DNA of 64,000 nt from Priestia megaterium (GTDB taxonomy: Bacteria > Bacillota > Bacilli > Bacillales > Bacillaceae_H): positions 3,315,501-3,379,500 of the forward strand of contig NZ_CP023317.1 in the NCBI RefSeq assembly GCF_009497655.1, read 5' to 3'. Of the stretch, positions 53,118-61,849 are shown piece after piece. How positions within the stretch are numbered: position 1 is the stretch's first letter; each line of letters begins with the position of its first letter. The notes below the pieces were generated by a model. That model searched no databases, had not been told where the DNA came from, and saw only the letters and a program-made list of their open reading frames with translations. The translations under genes were made by a program, and so were the position numbers.

Positions 53118-53318
53118 TTATGATTTATGAAATAAAAACAGCTCATCTACTGTTGCTCCCAGTTCTTGGGCCAGCTGGAAAGCCAGCGCTAAGCTTGGAT
53201 CATACTTATTGTTTTCAATTGCGTTAATCGTTTGTCTAGATACACCGCATACTTTCGCCAATTCATCTTGAGACATCCGCTTGACTTTACGCAGTTCTTT
53301 AATTAGATTTTCCACCAT
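53118..53318 (-). CDS. XRE-family helix-turn-helix regulator
   Basis: 66 residues, a single Cro/C1-type domain: LRKVKRMSQDELAKVCGVSRQTINAIENNKYDPSLALAF. These short regulators usually pair with a small membrane protein; the fragment just downstream (52965-53117) has no intact frame, while a 54-residue membrane protein lies 150 bp further on. Confidence 0.87.
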   Translation of the reverse strand: MVENLIKELRKVKRMSQDELAKVCGVSRQTINAIENNKYDPSLALAFQLAQELGATVDELFLFHKS

Positions 53319-53429
53319 TCATCACTCATCTCTAAAATGTAAAAAACTTTTTACACCCATATCTTATATTATCTTCCTTGTTACTGTCAAATATGTTTGA
53401 CAAATTAATGTCTCTTACCTACCTAAAAA

Positions 53430-53700
53430 AGAGATTGAGATATAACAAAATTAATTCAATCTAAAGACGAGCAAACGGGATAAATGATTGAGGATGTATC
53501 CCGCTGTTGCTTTCCGTGCAAGACTTCGCTTTCCGCGGAGTCTTCGCCTTGCCCTCCAACCAACCGCTAGAAGCAACGAAATAGATTAAGCACATGTTCA
53601 TTATCACAATAAAAAAAACCGAACGAATTTAATTCTTCATTAAGAATCTCAATTCATCGTTCGGATCTTCCTTCAACTAAAATACTTTTGTCCTGTCCAT
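53430..53700 (+). repeat. Dispersed structured repeat, copy F (short core)
   Basis: Left end AGAGATTGAGATATAACA, right end CTTTTGTCCTGTCC. The core is shortened: TTTCCGCGGAGTCTTCG joins what in full copies are two separated blocks. Right hairpin CCGAACGA (53621-53628) with TCGTTCGG (53659-53666), minus-strand T-run TTTTTTTT. The right end faces the minus-strand gene stop at 53753. Confidence 0.85.
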
Positions 53701-53752
53701 TTTTCCCTTATTGTTATACATTTGTTAAAATTAGTTAAAAACCCCTCACTTC

Positions 53753-53998
53753 TTACTTTTCTATAATGCCTACAACGAACAAAAACACTGCTAATGAAAG
53801 CATCCAAAAGTTTAAAACAACTCCGCCAATAATTGAATACCATTTTTTCGACACAGACGCAAAAACAATGCCCACCAGCGAAAGAATCCCCAGCACTGCA
53901 ATATCGACATACATATTCACACCGGGACCTCTTCTTACCATAAAAAATGAAAAGCTGATGATTACTAGTATAAAAGAAAGCACGCCGTACTTATTCAT
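53753..53998 (-). CDS. Small membrane protein, unknown
   Basis: 81 residues with three predicted membrane helices and a short RRGPGVN loop after the first. No family recognised. Its upstream region holds GAGGGTG before the ATG. Confidence 0.65.
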   Translation of the reverse strand: MNKYGVLSFILVIISFSFFMVRRGPGVNMYVDIAVLGILSLVGIVFASVSKKWYSIIGGVVLNFWMLSLAVFLFVVGIIEK

Positions 53999-54051
53999 GT
54001 AAACACCCTCACTTTTACATATTTACAATAATTATACATAATAAAGAGTAA

Positions 54052-54092
54052 AAAAAGCACAAATTCATTAAAAGAGAACTTGTGCTTTTTTT
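54052..54092 (-). terminator. Terminator of the GNAT gene at 54117
   Basis: AAAAAAGCACAA (about 54052-54063) pairs with TTGTGCTTTTTT (54080-54091), with U-run on the minus strand. Confidence 0.8.
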
Positions 54093-54116
54093 ATATCATT
54101 TTATTTTTCGTAAAAA

Positions 54117-54599
54117 TTAAAGCTCCTTACTCATATTAAACCACTGCACGCCTGCATGCTGGGACTGCGCAACTCCTTGATTCACATATCCGTTTTTTTC
54201 ATAAAAAGGAATCAATTCTTCTTTACATGTTAAAGTCACCGTTACGCGCTGTTTGTTCCGTGCCTGTTTTTCAAACTCTTTTAGCAGCATACTGGCGATT
54301 CCTTTATGATGATGCTTGGGGTTTACAACGATACCTAAAATACTTTGATGACCACCTGTCTCAGGGTTGGAAATCGTTTTTTCAAACAAATCATCCGTAA
54401 TAAACGGAGCTGAAATGACGGGTCCGTTCACATATCCGATTATTTCTTCATTTTCTTCGGCGATGATAAACGTATCAGGAATGGTTTTAATTCGCGTGAT
54501 AAACGCTTCTTTTGAGGCAGCTTCTTCAGGTGTAAAGCCTTTGTTTTCTAACGTAATTAATTGGTTTAAATCTTTTTCATCCACTTGTCTTATAATCAT
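54117..54599 (-). CDS. GNAT-family N-acetyltransferase
   Basis: 160 residues. IIRQVDEKDLNQLITLE, FIIAEENEEIIGYVNGPV, LGIVVNPKHHHKGIASMLL (acetyl-CoA loop) and IPFYEKNGYVNQG are typical of GNATs resembling serotonin-N-acetyltransferase types. The ATG at 54599 is preceded by AAAGGA; an in-frame ATG six codons earlier overlaps that site. Confidence 0.86.
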   Translation of the reverse strand: MIIRQVDEKDLNQLITLENKGFTPEEAASKEAFITRIKTIPDTFIIAEENEEIIGYVNGPVISAPFITDDLFEKTISNPETGGHQSILGIVVNPKHHHKGIASMLLKEFEKQARNKQRVTVTLTCKEELIPFYEKNGYVNQGVAQSQHAGVQWFNMSKEL

Positions 54600-54761
54600 T
54601 GAAACGGTTCCTTTCATTATGTATTTCTCTTTTTTCTCTAAAAGCTTCTATTAGATATAACTATCTCTTTCTACTATATATAAAAACGCACAAACAAAAA
54701 AGGATTGACCTCTGCATCATACAGAATTCAACCCTACTTCGCTGTTTAATGAACGTCTTGA

Positions 54762-55379
54762 TTATTTAATAAATGCACCAAATGGCTTGCCCACTGGAAG
54801 CACAACTCGACCATAGTGAGTATTTAATACAGCCGCGGCAGATCCATAGAATGAAAACAGAGCAATTAATAGCTCTGAGACTGCTGCTAGTAAATGTGTG
54901 TATTCATAGGCCACATCAAATGTACTTAGCGATAATCCAATAAATAAGAAATCAATTAATACAAAAATAATAAATAATACTTTATGAGTGCCCATTGCTC
55001 CAATCGTCATAAAAACGCTGAAAATTAAGTAGCCGACAAAAGCAAATGCGAGCTGCTTCGGATCCGCTTCTTTTGCGAGCGCTTCCCCAAATGCGCCAAG
55101 CTGAATAAGCCATGTCATAGCTACACCTAGCCAAAATAAACCGAAGGCACCAAAAGCAGTTGCGCCGAAGGTATTATTATGTTTGAAATCTTGCATAGAC
55201 GCAATTAGCTGTCCTATCCCGCCTAAAAAAATTGCCCATGGCAATACCAATGAAACACCATCGGTTACCCCAAGCTTTTGAAACGATGCAACAAGTGTCA
55301 CCATGGCAAGTCCGAATAGGCCTAGCGCTGATGGATCCGCTGTTACAATTTTAACGTGCTGCGTGCTGTTGTTACTCAT
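54762..55379 (-). CDS. satP: Acetate uptake transporter (GPR1/FUN34/YaaH family)
   Basis: 205 residues, six membrane helices. The N-terminal family motif appears as ADPSALGLFGLAMVTL (usually NPAPLGL), followed by LPWAIFLGGIGQLIASMQDF and NTFGATAFGAFGLFWLGVA. Members take up acetate and succinate with protons. The ATG at 55379 has GGAGGT upstream; a long open extension toward metE is not coding. Symbol assigned by family. Confidence 0.85.
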   Translation of the reverse strand: MSNNSTQHVKIVTADPSALGLFGLAMVTLVASFQKLGVTDGVSLVLPWAIFLGGIGQLIASMQDFKHNNTFGATAFGAFGLFWLGVAMTWLIQLGAFGEALAKEADPKQLAFAFVGYLIFSVFMTIGAMGTHKVLFIIFVLIDFLFIGLSLSTFDVAYEYTHLLAAVSELLIALFSFYGSAAAVLNTHYGRVVLPVGKPFGAFIK

Positions 55380-55471
55380 GTTGTACCTCCCTGATTTTAA
55401 AAACACCTTTAAAAAGATACAAAAATCTACGGGAAGTGTCAATGGATATTTTTGGCCTTTAAAAAACCTAT

Positions 55472-55509
55472 AAGACCAAGCAGTGTAGCGTTTACAGTGC
55501 TTGGTCTTT
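55472..55509 (-). terminator. Terminator of metE
   Basis: AAGACCAAGCA (55472-55482) pairs with TGCTTGGTCTT (55498-55508), 13 bp past the metE stop, with further ACTGTA-type pairing near the loop. Confidence 0.78.
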
Positions 55510-55521
55510 ACTTTCTTGTTA

Positions 55522-57816
55522 TTAAACGTTTTGTAATAAATTTTGTCTTGTTTGTTTTGCAGACTCAACCATCACTTTTACAGCTTCAACCGTCTCGCTG
55601 ATTCCTCTTGTTTTAAGGCCGCAGTCGGGATTAATCCAAAACAGTGCAGGGTCAAGCACCTTCAGAGCTCGGTCAATGTTTCGTGTCAGCTCTTCAAGCT
55701 TCGGTACGCGCGGACTGTGGATATCATATACGCCAAGTCCAATTCCCTGGTTATACGTATGTTTTTCAAACGCATAAATTAATTCACCGTGGCTTTTGGA
55801 CGTTTCAATGGAAATCACGTCGGCATCAAGCGCTTTGATCGCATCAATAATCTCTTCGAACTCTGAATAGCACATATGCGTGTGAATTTGCGTCTCGTTT
55901 TGCACCGATACCGTGGCTAGTTTGAACGCATACACCGCCGCGTTCAAGTAGCTTTCCCAGTTTTCTCGTTTTAACGGCAGTCCTTCACGCAGCGCCGGTT
56001 CATCTACTTGAATCATTGAGATGCCCTGACTTTCAAGTGCTTCCACTTCTTTTCTAAGAGCAAGCGCAATTTGATTGGCCACGTCGTAGCGTGAGATATC
56101 ATCACGTACAAACGACCAGTTTAAAATTGTAATTGGCCCCGTCAGCATTCCTTTAACAGGCTTATTGGTTAGAGACTGTGCGTAGACCGTTTCTTTGATT
56201 GTCATCGCCTGCTCGTACGAGACATCTCCGTAAATAAGCGGCGGCTTCACGCAGCGAGAACCGTATGATTGCACCCAGCCAAACTTCGTAAACTGAAAAC
56301 CTCCTAATTTTTCACCGAAGTATTCAACCATGTCCGTGCGCTCAAACTCTCCGTGCACAAGGACATCTAAGCCGATGTTTTCTTGAATTTCAATCCATTT
56401 TTTGATTTCAGCGTTAATGTACGCTTCATATGCTTCATCGCTTAACTCTCCTTTACGCCACTTCAGACGCTCTTTTCGCACTTCTTTTGTTTGCGGAAAG
56501 CTTCCAATTGTTGTCGTTGGAAGAAGCGGCAGTTGAAATGCTTCTTGCTGAACGCGTTGACGTACGTCAAACGGCGCTTGGCGCTCCGCTTTATAGCTGT
56601 GCAGCTGCTTCAGCTCTTTTTGAACGTCTTGATGGTTTCGAAAAGATGATCCATTTAATGCTTGAATCGCTTGTTTGCTTACACTTATTTCTTTTTCAAT
56701 TGCTTCTTTTCCTTGCTGCACCGCTTTTGTTAAAAGCGTGATTTCCTTCAGCTTTTCATCTGCAAAAGACAGCGCGTTTTTTAGAATTGGCTCAATGGTT
56801 TTTTCGCTTTTCACCGTGACAGGAACATGTAATAAACTTGATGAAGGCTGCAGAATCAAACGGTCTTTTGATACAGCTTCTTCAATTTCACTGATTGTTA
56901 AAAGCTGTTCGTCCAAGTTTTCACGCCAAATGTTTCGTCCGTCAATCACTCCTGCTGCCAGCACTTTATCAGTTGGAAAACCATATTTATTAAGCGCCGT
57001 GAGATTTTCGCCTCGGTCATGTACAAAATCCAATCCAATTCCGTGAACAGGAAGAGCAACTACTTCTTTATAGTAATCTACGCTGTCAAAGTACGTCTGC
57101 AAAATGACTTTTACATTCGGTGCCGCTTTTTTCAAAGCTTCATAGACTTCTTTATACAGTGCCAGGTCTTCTTTTGATAGCGTTGTAGCTAAAATCGGCT
57201 CATCTATTTGTACCCACTCGACCCCTTCTGCCTCCAGCTCCGCTAAGATTGTTGCATAAAGAGGAACAAACTGTTCAACTACTTTTTTAAACTCACTTTT
57301 TTTATATCCTTTTGACAGCTTCACAAATGTTACTGGACCTAAAATAACGGGTTTGCCTTTGATATTCAGCTTTTGTTTTGCTTCTTTGTAAAATTGAAGC
57401 GGACGATTTTCTACAAGGGCAGGCGTACATTCGTCAAGCTCTGGTACGATATAGTGATAATTTGTGTTAAACCATTTTGTCATCGTAGAGGCTACCGCAC
57501 CTTTTGTTCCTCGGGCGATGTCAAAATACGTTTCAAGGGATACCGGGCCTCCGTTATATTCAAAGCGCTTTGGCACCAAACCAAACATAGCGGCTGTATC
57601 TAACACGTGATCGTATAAGCTAAAATCGCCGACTGGAATTAATTCAATTCCTGCGTCACGCTGTTTTTTCAGATGCCCAAGACGAAGAGCTTCAATTTCC
57701 TGAAGAAAGATATCTTTCTCTATCTTTCCTGCCCAAAACTGCTCAAGCGCTTTTTTCCATTCTCGTTTTTCACCAATTCTTGGATAACCTACATTTGAAC
57801 TTTTTACACTGCTCAT
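55522..57816 (-). CDS. metE: Cobalamin-independent methionine synthase MetE
   Basis: 764 residues, the usual MetE length, with both halves of the double barrel. N-terminal [22 protein letters not shown]-terminal zinc site with His and Cys in [13 protein letters not shown] and Cys in [19 protein letters not shown] between the halves. It methylates homocysteine with 5-methyltetrahydropteroyl-glutamate in the cytosol. GGGAG lies 8 nt before the ATG at 57816; an in-frame GTG three codons earlier overlaps the RBS. The leader holds two riboswitches, so it should be shut off by SAM and by cobalamin. Confidence 0.95.
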   Translation of the reverse strand: MSSVKSSNVGYPRIGEKREWKKALEQFWAGKIEKDIFLQEIEALRLGHLKKQRDAGIELIPVGDFSLYDHVLDTAAMFGLVPKRFEYNGGPVSLETYFDIARGTKGAVASTMTKWFNTNYHYIVPELDECTPALVENRPLQFYKEAKQKLNIKGKPVILGPVTFVKLSKGYKKSEFKKVVEQFVPLYATILAELEAEGVEWVQIDEPILATTLSKEDLALYKEVYEALKKAAPNVKVILQTYFDSVDYYKEVVALPVHGIGLDFVHDRGENLTALNKYGFPTDKVLAAGVIDGRNIWRENLDEQLLTISEIEEAVSKDRLILQPSSSLLHVPVTVKSEKTIEPILKNALSFADEKLKEITLLTKAVQQGKEAIEKEISVSKQAIQALNGSSFRNHQDVQKELKQLHSYKAERQAPFDVRQRVQQEAFQLPLLPTTTIGSFPQTKEVRKERLKWRKGELSDEAYEAYINAEIKKWIEIQENIGLDVLVHGEFERTDMVEYFGEKLGGFQFTKFGWVQSYGSRCVKPPLIYGDVSYEQAMTIKETVYAQSLTNKPVKGMLTGPITILNWSFVRDDISRYDVANQIALALRKEVEALESQGISMIQVDEPALREGLPLKRENWESYLNAAVYAFKLATVSVQNETQIHTHMCYSEFEEIIDAIKALDADVISIETSKSHGELIYAFEKHTYNQGIGLGVYDIHSPRVPKLEELTRNIDRALKVLDPALFWINPDCGLKTRGISETVEAVKVMVESAKQTRQNLLQNV

Positions 57817-57853
57817 TTTTTCCACTCCCTATATATTTTTTTATCGCTAAACT

Positions 57854-57888
57854 AAAAAATCTCCCTTTTCGAAATGAAAAGAGAGATG
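57854..57888 (-). terminator. Riboswitch-controlled terminator before metE
   Basis: On the minus strand ATCTCTCTTTT pairs with AAAAGGGAGAT (57859-57888), then TTTTTTA. It lies between the cobalamin aptamer and the metE start, where a B12 riboswitch would place its terminator. A second hairpin GTTGAGA/TCTCAAC (57908-57932) lies between aptamer and terminator. Confidence 0.82.
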
Positions 57889-57975
57889 ATACGCATACTT
57901 AACTAAAGTTGAGATAGCCTGTTTTTCTCAACACGTATTCCTCACTCCTCTCTATATCCCGTAGAGCTTAAGTGC

Positions 57976-58140
57976 ATACAACAGGCAGGTCTCCTGACTT
58001 AGGTTCATCGCTTCCTATCCCTTCCCATTTCAACATGAAACAGTGGTTAATAAGTTGCTCCCCATTACAGTGGCGGGACCGCGCCGGCTTTTCACCGGTC
58101 TTCCCTTTTAAGCTGCGTACATTCGTTACACAGCACCTGA
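57976..58140 (-). promoter_or_regulatory. Cobalamin (B12) riboswitch, metE leader
   Basis: On the minus strand the conserved blocks appear in order: AGGTGCTGTG, AAAAGGGAAGACCGGTG, the B12 box segment GGTCCCGCCACTGTAA, GGGGAGC, CACTG, TGGGAAGG, and the closing AAGTCAGGAGACCTGCCTG. Together with the terminator at 57854-57888 it should stop metE transcription when a cobalamin coenzyme is bound, as expected when a B12-dependent MetH is available. Confidence 0.93.
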
Positions 58141-58184
58141 TGCATTTCTATGAAATTGTTCATTCAAAACATATTCACATAAAA

Positions 58185-58215
58185 TAAAAAGCCTCTCTAT
58201 CATGAATAGAGAGGC
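58185..58215 (-). terminator. S-box terminator
   Basis: GCCTCTCTAT (58191-58200) pairs with ATAGAGAGGC (58206-58215); the minus-strand U-run TTTTTATTTTA follows. The AGAGAGG at the end of the S-box P1 stem can pair with CCTCTCT of this terminator, giving the antiterminator. Confidence 0.88.
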
Positions 58216-58234
58216 ATAGTATCTATGAAATCCT

Positions 58235-58345
58235 CTCTTATTTTTCAAAGCTGTACGCTTTGCAGGATGTAGCACCTTTTTAACAAGATTGTTAAATGGT
58301 TGCCGGGCTTCACAGGGCCAGTCCCTCCGCCTCTCTCAATAAGAG
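58235..58345 (-). promoter_or_regulatory. SAM-I riboswitch (S-box), metE leader
   Basis: On the minus strand: CTCTTATTGAGAGAGGCGGA, GGGACTGGCCC, GAAGCCCGGCAACC, AAGGTGCTACATCC and the P1 return AATAAGAG, the standard S-box order. It comes first in the transcript, followed by its own terminator, then by the cobalamin riboswitch and its terminator. Confidence 0.94.
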
Positions 58346-58425
58346 TTTTAATTGTTTATAATATTTTGAATGTAGAGTCATCTTAACACCTTACATTTAT
58401 GTTGTCAAAAGAAATTTCAAAAAAA

Positions 58426-58677
58426 TTAGTTTTCAGGAGGCGTTGACGCTAATTTTTGCCTTAATAATTTGTAATCATCTTTTCGATGTGTTTCGATCAA
58501 GTCTTTTGCTCCTTGATGATACCCTGAAGAATAGATGTACTCTACCGCCGTTTCGATAAGCATTCTCTTTTCTTCCGCACATTCTCGGTCCATTAGGGGG
58601 AACAGTCTACCTAAAAGGTCATTTAAATCTTCCTTAATAAAACGATTAAGTCCTTCTTGCATCTTTTCGTTTGCCAT
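58426..58677 (-). CDS. Small helical hypothetical protein
   Basis: 83 residues, soluble and helical (LNRFIKEDLNDLLGRLFPLMDREC, KRMLIETAVEYIYSSGYHQGAKDLI). No family recognised. GGAGGAG lies 7 nt before the ATG. It is just upstream of the metE leader in the same direction. Confidence 0.65.
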   Translation of the reverse strand: MANEKMQEGLNRFIKEDLNDLLGRLFPLMDRECAEEKRMLIETAVEYIYSSGYHQGAKDLIETHRKDDYKLLRQKLASTPPEN

Positions 58678-58917
58678 GATAGCTCCTCCATTTGCTGTGT
58701 ATCTTCTAAGCCTCTATAAACAGGCAGTTCACTGTAAATTTCAAGATAAAGTTAAGCCATTAAACAGTATATCAAGTGAATGTTTTTCTTCAATTACATA
58801 TGTAATACAAATATATGACAAATACAGAGAATATATCATCATTCACTATCTATTATAACGTTTGACTGAGCCTTCTGCTACAAGGTTTCTTTAAACATTA
58901 TGCACAATCTTCCAAAA

Positions 58918-58943
58918 GCCTGCCTGTGAATCACAGGCAGGCT
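58918..58943 (-). terminator. Terminator of the metallophosphoesterase gene
   Basis: AGCCTGCCTGTG pairs perfectly with CACAGGCAGGCT (58918-58943), 3-nt loop, short U-run on the minus strand. The rest of the 58678-58976 stretch shows no gene. Confidence 0.8.
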
Positions 58944-58976
58944 CTCCATTAAACATAACTTTCTATTCTCTTGTTT

Positions 58977-59852
58977 TTACAAACAACTTCTTCGAGGTCG
59001 TCCAAAATCCTTCCAAAGAAGAGGTCCTAAAATGTCGTACCGACTAACAAAAAACTCCGTAAAATTATAATTATTTAAAATTAAAGGCGGCTCAAAATCA
59101 AGGGGAGCACCCGCGCCTCCTGACAATACAAAATCAGTGCCTCTTCCAAGCGTAAACGACCCGTTTCTGTTTTTTCTAATAAACTGCTCGTCATACGCAT
59201 GCACGTGGCTGACTAACACTTTTTTCACGCGGTGTTCTTGAATTAAATCAAAAAATTCTTGACTTTGAGGAGTCGTTACAGGAAACCCTTCAAGGTTTGT
59301 CCACCGACCGATATTTGGCTGCGCATGCATGGCTATAACGGTATTACGAGGAGCATCCTCTAGCTGCTGCTCTAAATAATTAAGCTCTCTATCTGTAAAT
59401 CCATATATTTTATTTTTGGGACTGATGACATTATTTAATGCGATGCACCGGAAGTTAAAGACAGGAATATCGATGACCCAGTGTACTTTTCCGATAGTGG
59501 CTCTGAAGTTTTCGAGATTGCTTTCATCAAGGTACAGTTCATCATGATTCCCCACGCATACAAACACAGGAATGTTTGGTGCGATTTTGTCGACAACCTT
59601 AACAAAGTGCTCCAAATACTCTTTTTTCCCTGTATAGACGGTGTCTCCCCCATGAATAATAAACAGCGGGTCCAATTCCACCGCCTTTTTTAACACAAGC
59701 TCAAATTCACCGCTCATCGTGAAACAATTATCGTTTGGTCCGTCACCTCTGCTGTCGCCCATAAAAACAAAGTTGAATGGATCTCTCGGATTTAATTGTT
59801 TAATTCTTTGCTTTAATAACTTTTCAGAACGTTCATGAAGCGTCAAATTCAT
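58977..59852 (-). CDS. Calcineurin-like metallophosphoesterase
   Basis: About 291 residues. The five metallophosphoesterase motifs are in order: FMGDSRGDG, IIHGGDTVY, VGNHDELY, VIAMHAQP and VSHVHAYDE. It binds two metal ions and hydrolyses a phosphoester; substrate unknown. No signal peptide. ATG at 59852 with GGGGG about 12 nt upstream. Confidence 0.88.
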   Translation of the reverse strand: MNLTLHERSEKLLKQRIKQLNPRDPFNFVFMGDSRGDGPNDNCFTMSGEFELVLKKAVELDPLFIIHGGDTVYTGKKEYLEHFVKVVDKIAPNIPVFVCVGNHDELYLDESNLENFRATIGKVHWVIDIPVFNFRCIALNNVISPKNKIYGFTDRELNYLEQQLEDAPRNTVIAMHAQPNIGRWTNLEGFPVTTPQSQEFFDLIQEHRVKKVLVSHVHAYDEQFIRKNRNGSFTLGRGTDFVLSGGAGAPLDFEPPLILNNYNFTEFFVSRYDILGPLLWKDFGRPRRSCL

Positions 59853-60056
59853 CAACTAGTTAATCCCCCTATTACTAAATAAATTTAGTTAAAAGTAAAC
59901 AAGCTTACTTATTTATATGGAAATTTGCTGATGAAGGTCACTATCTTCTTGTAAGCAGAACGCACATTTAAATGCGTTTCTATAGCCTATCTATTCTTTC
60001 ATTTTGTTAAGCACTGATAAGACAACATAAAAGCTAGAATCTCAGTATCTATTAAT

Positions 60057-60302
60057 AAGAGCTGGAGCATAATCCAAAGACGAACAAAGGCCGACATGAG
60101 CTGAACCGCTTGTTGCCCCGCAGTTGATTTCCGTGCAAGGCTTCGCTTTCCGCAGGAGTCTTCGCCTTGCTCTCCAATCAACTGCTAGAAGAAATGAAAC
60201 AGCTGAAACCTGCGTTCACCACAAAAAACGAACCACTAATCAAAGTGTTTGATTAGTGGTTCGTTTTTCACTTCAGCTAAAATATTTTTATCTCAGCACC
60301 TT
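60057..60302 (+). repeat. Dispersed structured repeat, copy G (short core)
   Basis: Left end AAGAGCTGGAGCATAATCC, right end TTTTTATCTCAGCACCTT. Short core TTTCCGCAGGAGTCTTCG with stem GCAAGGC/GCCTTGC. Hairpin CGAACCACTAATCAAA (60229-60244) with TTTGATTAGTGGTTCG (60248-60263) is perfect; the minus-strand T-run (TTTTTTGTGG) ends the araE transcript, whose stop is 22 bp away. Confidence 0.88.
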
Positions 60303-60324
60303 ACATTTAAAACATTTACGACAA

Positions 60325-61704
60325 TTAAACATATTTATTACGCTCAACTGGACTTAAAGAATTTCTTTCAGAACGAGCTGCCATGTCTGTTTCAATTTGC
60401 TCTAGGCTGCGTCCTTTTGTTTCAACAACTACAAAACGTATGAAGAATAATCCGAGAATACAAATGATTCCGAACGTTGAAAAGATCACGCCTAAACTAA
60501 ACTGGTCGGCTAAAATTGGGAACACAAGCCCTACTGCAAGCGATCCTGTCCAGTTAAAGGCAGATGAAATACCAGCACCGATTCCGCGTACAGAAAGCGG
60601 GAAAATTTCTCCTACAATGATCCACGTAAGCGGCGCCCAAGAAAACGCATAGCAAAGGATAAAGCAGCAAAGGGCAATTAACGTAACCCAGTTCACGACG
60701 ACTTCATTCACGCCTAATGCTCCTAGAATAGCCGGTGTAAAAAATGAAAGAGCCATACCCGCACCGCCAACCGTAAGAATGGTACGGCGGTTGAATTTAT
60801 CAACAAACTGCAGAAAAATAAGTGTTGTCACAACGAAGATTACCCCAACGATGACCGTAAAACCAGCAGCTACCTGCGGCGCTAAACCAACTTGACGAGC
60901 AATGCTTGTTGCATAATAAACAATTGAGTTTGAGCCTTGAATCTGCTGGAAAGTTGCCATTCCGACACCGATAATTAAAGCTAAACGAAACTTTTTCTGA
61001 AACAGCTGTTTAATGCCTGATTGTTCATGCACAGCTACGCTTTCAATTTCAGACACTTCAGCTTCGACTTCCGCTGCTGAGGAACGAAGCGTGCGCAGCA
61101 CTTCACGCGCTTTATCTGCCATTCCATTTTTAATTAAATAACGAGGTGACTCTGGAAGCTTGATCATACCGATGCATAAGACGATCGCAAAAATACCGGC
61201 ACTGCCAAGCATAAGTCGCCAGCTGTTTGGAATCGGTTCAAAAATAAAGGCTACGATATAGCTTAATAATAATCCAATTACAATCATTAGCTGATTCAAA
61301 CCTGAAAGCTTCCCGCGAATATGAGCGGGTGCGATTTCTGACATATAAGCAGGAACTAAAGAAGAAGCCGTTCCTACTGCTGTACCTAAAAAGACGCGCG
61401 CAATCGTTAACGTAATTTCCTCCGGTGCAATCGCTGAACCGATGGAGCCTAACAGAAAAATGATAGAGGAAATTAAAATTAACTTTCTTCGTCCAAACTT
61501 ATCACCTAATAATCCGCTTAAAATAGAACCGATAATGGCTCCGCCCATTAGCGATGAAACCACAATCCCCAGCCAGAGCGGACTTAAATGAAACGCTTCA
61601 CGGATATGACTTTCTGCACCAGCAATAATCCCAATATCATAACCGAATAAAATACCGGCAAATGAGCCGAAGAAGAAGATAAACTTACTTGATACTTTAC
61701 TCAT
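60325..61704 (-). CDS. araE: L-arabinose/sugar:H+ symporter, AraE-like
   Basis: 459 residues, twelve membrane helices, MFS sugar-porter family: GFDIGI-like LFGYDIGIIAGAE, GDKFGRRKLI (RxGRR), PESPRYLI, QQIQGSNSIVYY and the terminal VVETKGRSLEQIE. Its position after araD-araA points to arabinose as substrate. AAAGGGG lies before the ATG at 61704. A cre-like site is in the araA-araE gap, and repeat copy G supplies the terminator. Confidence 0.88.
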   Translation of the reverse strand: MSKVSSKFIFFFGSFAGILFGYDIGIIAGAESHIREAFHLSPLWLGIVVSSLMGGAIIGSILSGLLGDKFGRRKLILISSIIFLLGSIGSAIAPEEITLTIARVFLGTAVGTASSLVPAYMSEIAPAHIRGKLSGLNQLMIVIGLLLSYIVAFIFEPIPNSWRLMLGSAGIFAIVLCIGMIKLPESPRYLIKNGMADKAREVLRTLRSSAAEVEAEVSEIESVAVHEQSGIKQLFQKKFRLALIIGVGMATFQQIQGSNSIVYYATSIARQVGLAPQVAAGFTVIVGVIFVVTTLIFLQFVDKFNRRTILTVGGAGMALSFFTPAILGALGVNEVVVNWVTLIALCCFILCYAFSWAPLTWIIVGEIFPLSVRGIGAGISSAFNWTGSLAVGLVFPILADQFSLGVIFSTFGIICILGLFFIRFVVVETKGRSLEQIETDMAARSERNSLSPVERNKYV

Positions 61705-61753
61705 GATTATATCCCCTTTGTATTGTCTTAGTTTTGCTTCCTGCCACACTTAT

Positions 61754-61767
61754 TTAAAACGCTTTCA
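61754..61767 (-). promoter_or_regulatory. Catabolite-responsive element (cre) before araE
   Basis: Minus strand TGAAAGCGTTTTAA matches the cre consensus TGWAARCGYTWWCW at 13 of 14 positions. It suggests CcpA repression of araE. Confidence 0.55.
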
Positions 61768-61849
61768 TTTGTTTCTAAAAACGGCGTTCTTTTACTGACG
61801 CTATATTTTCACTTCCAAGGAAGCAGTGCTCCCTCGGAAGTAGTGGTGC

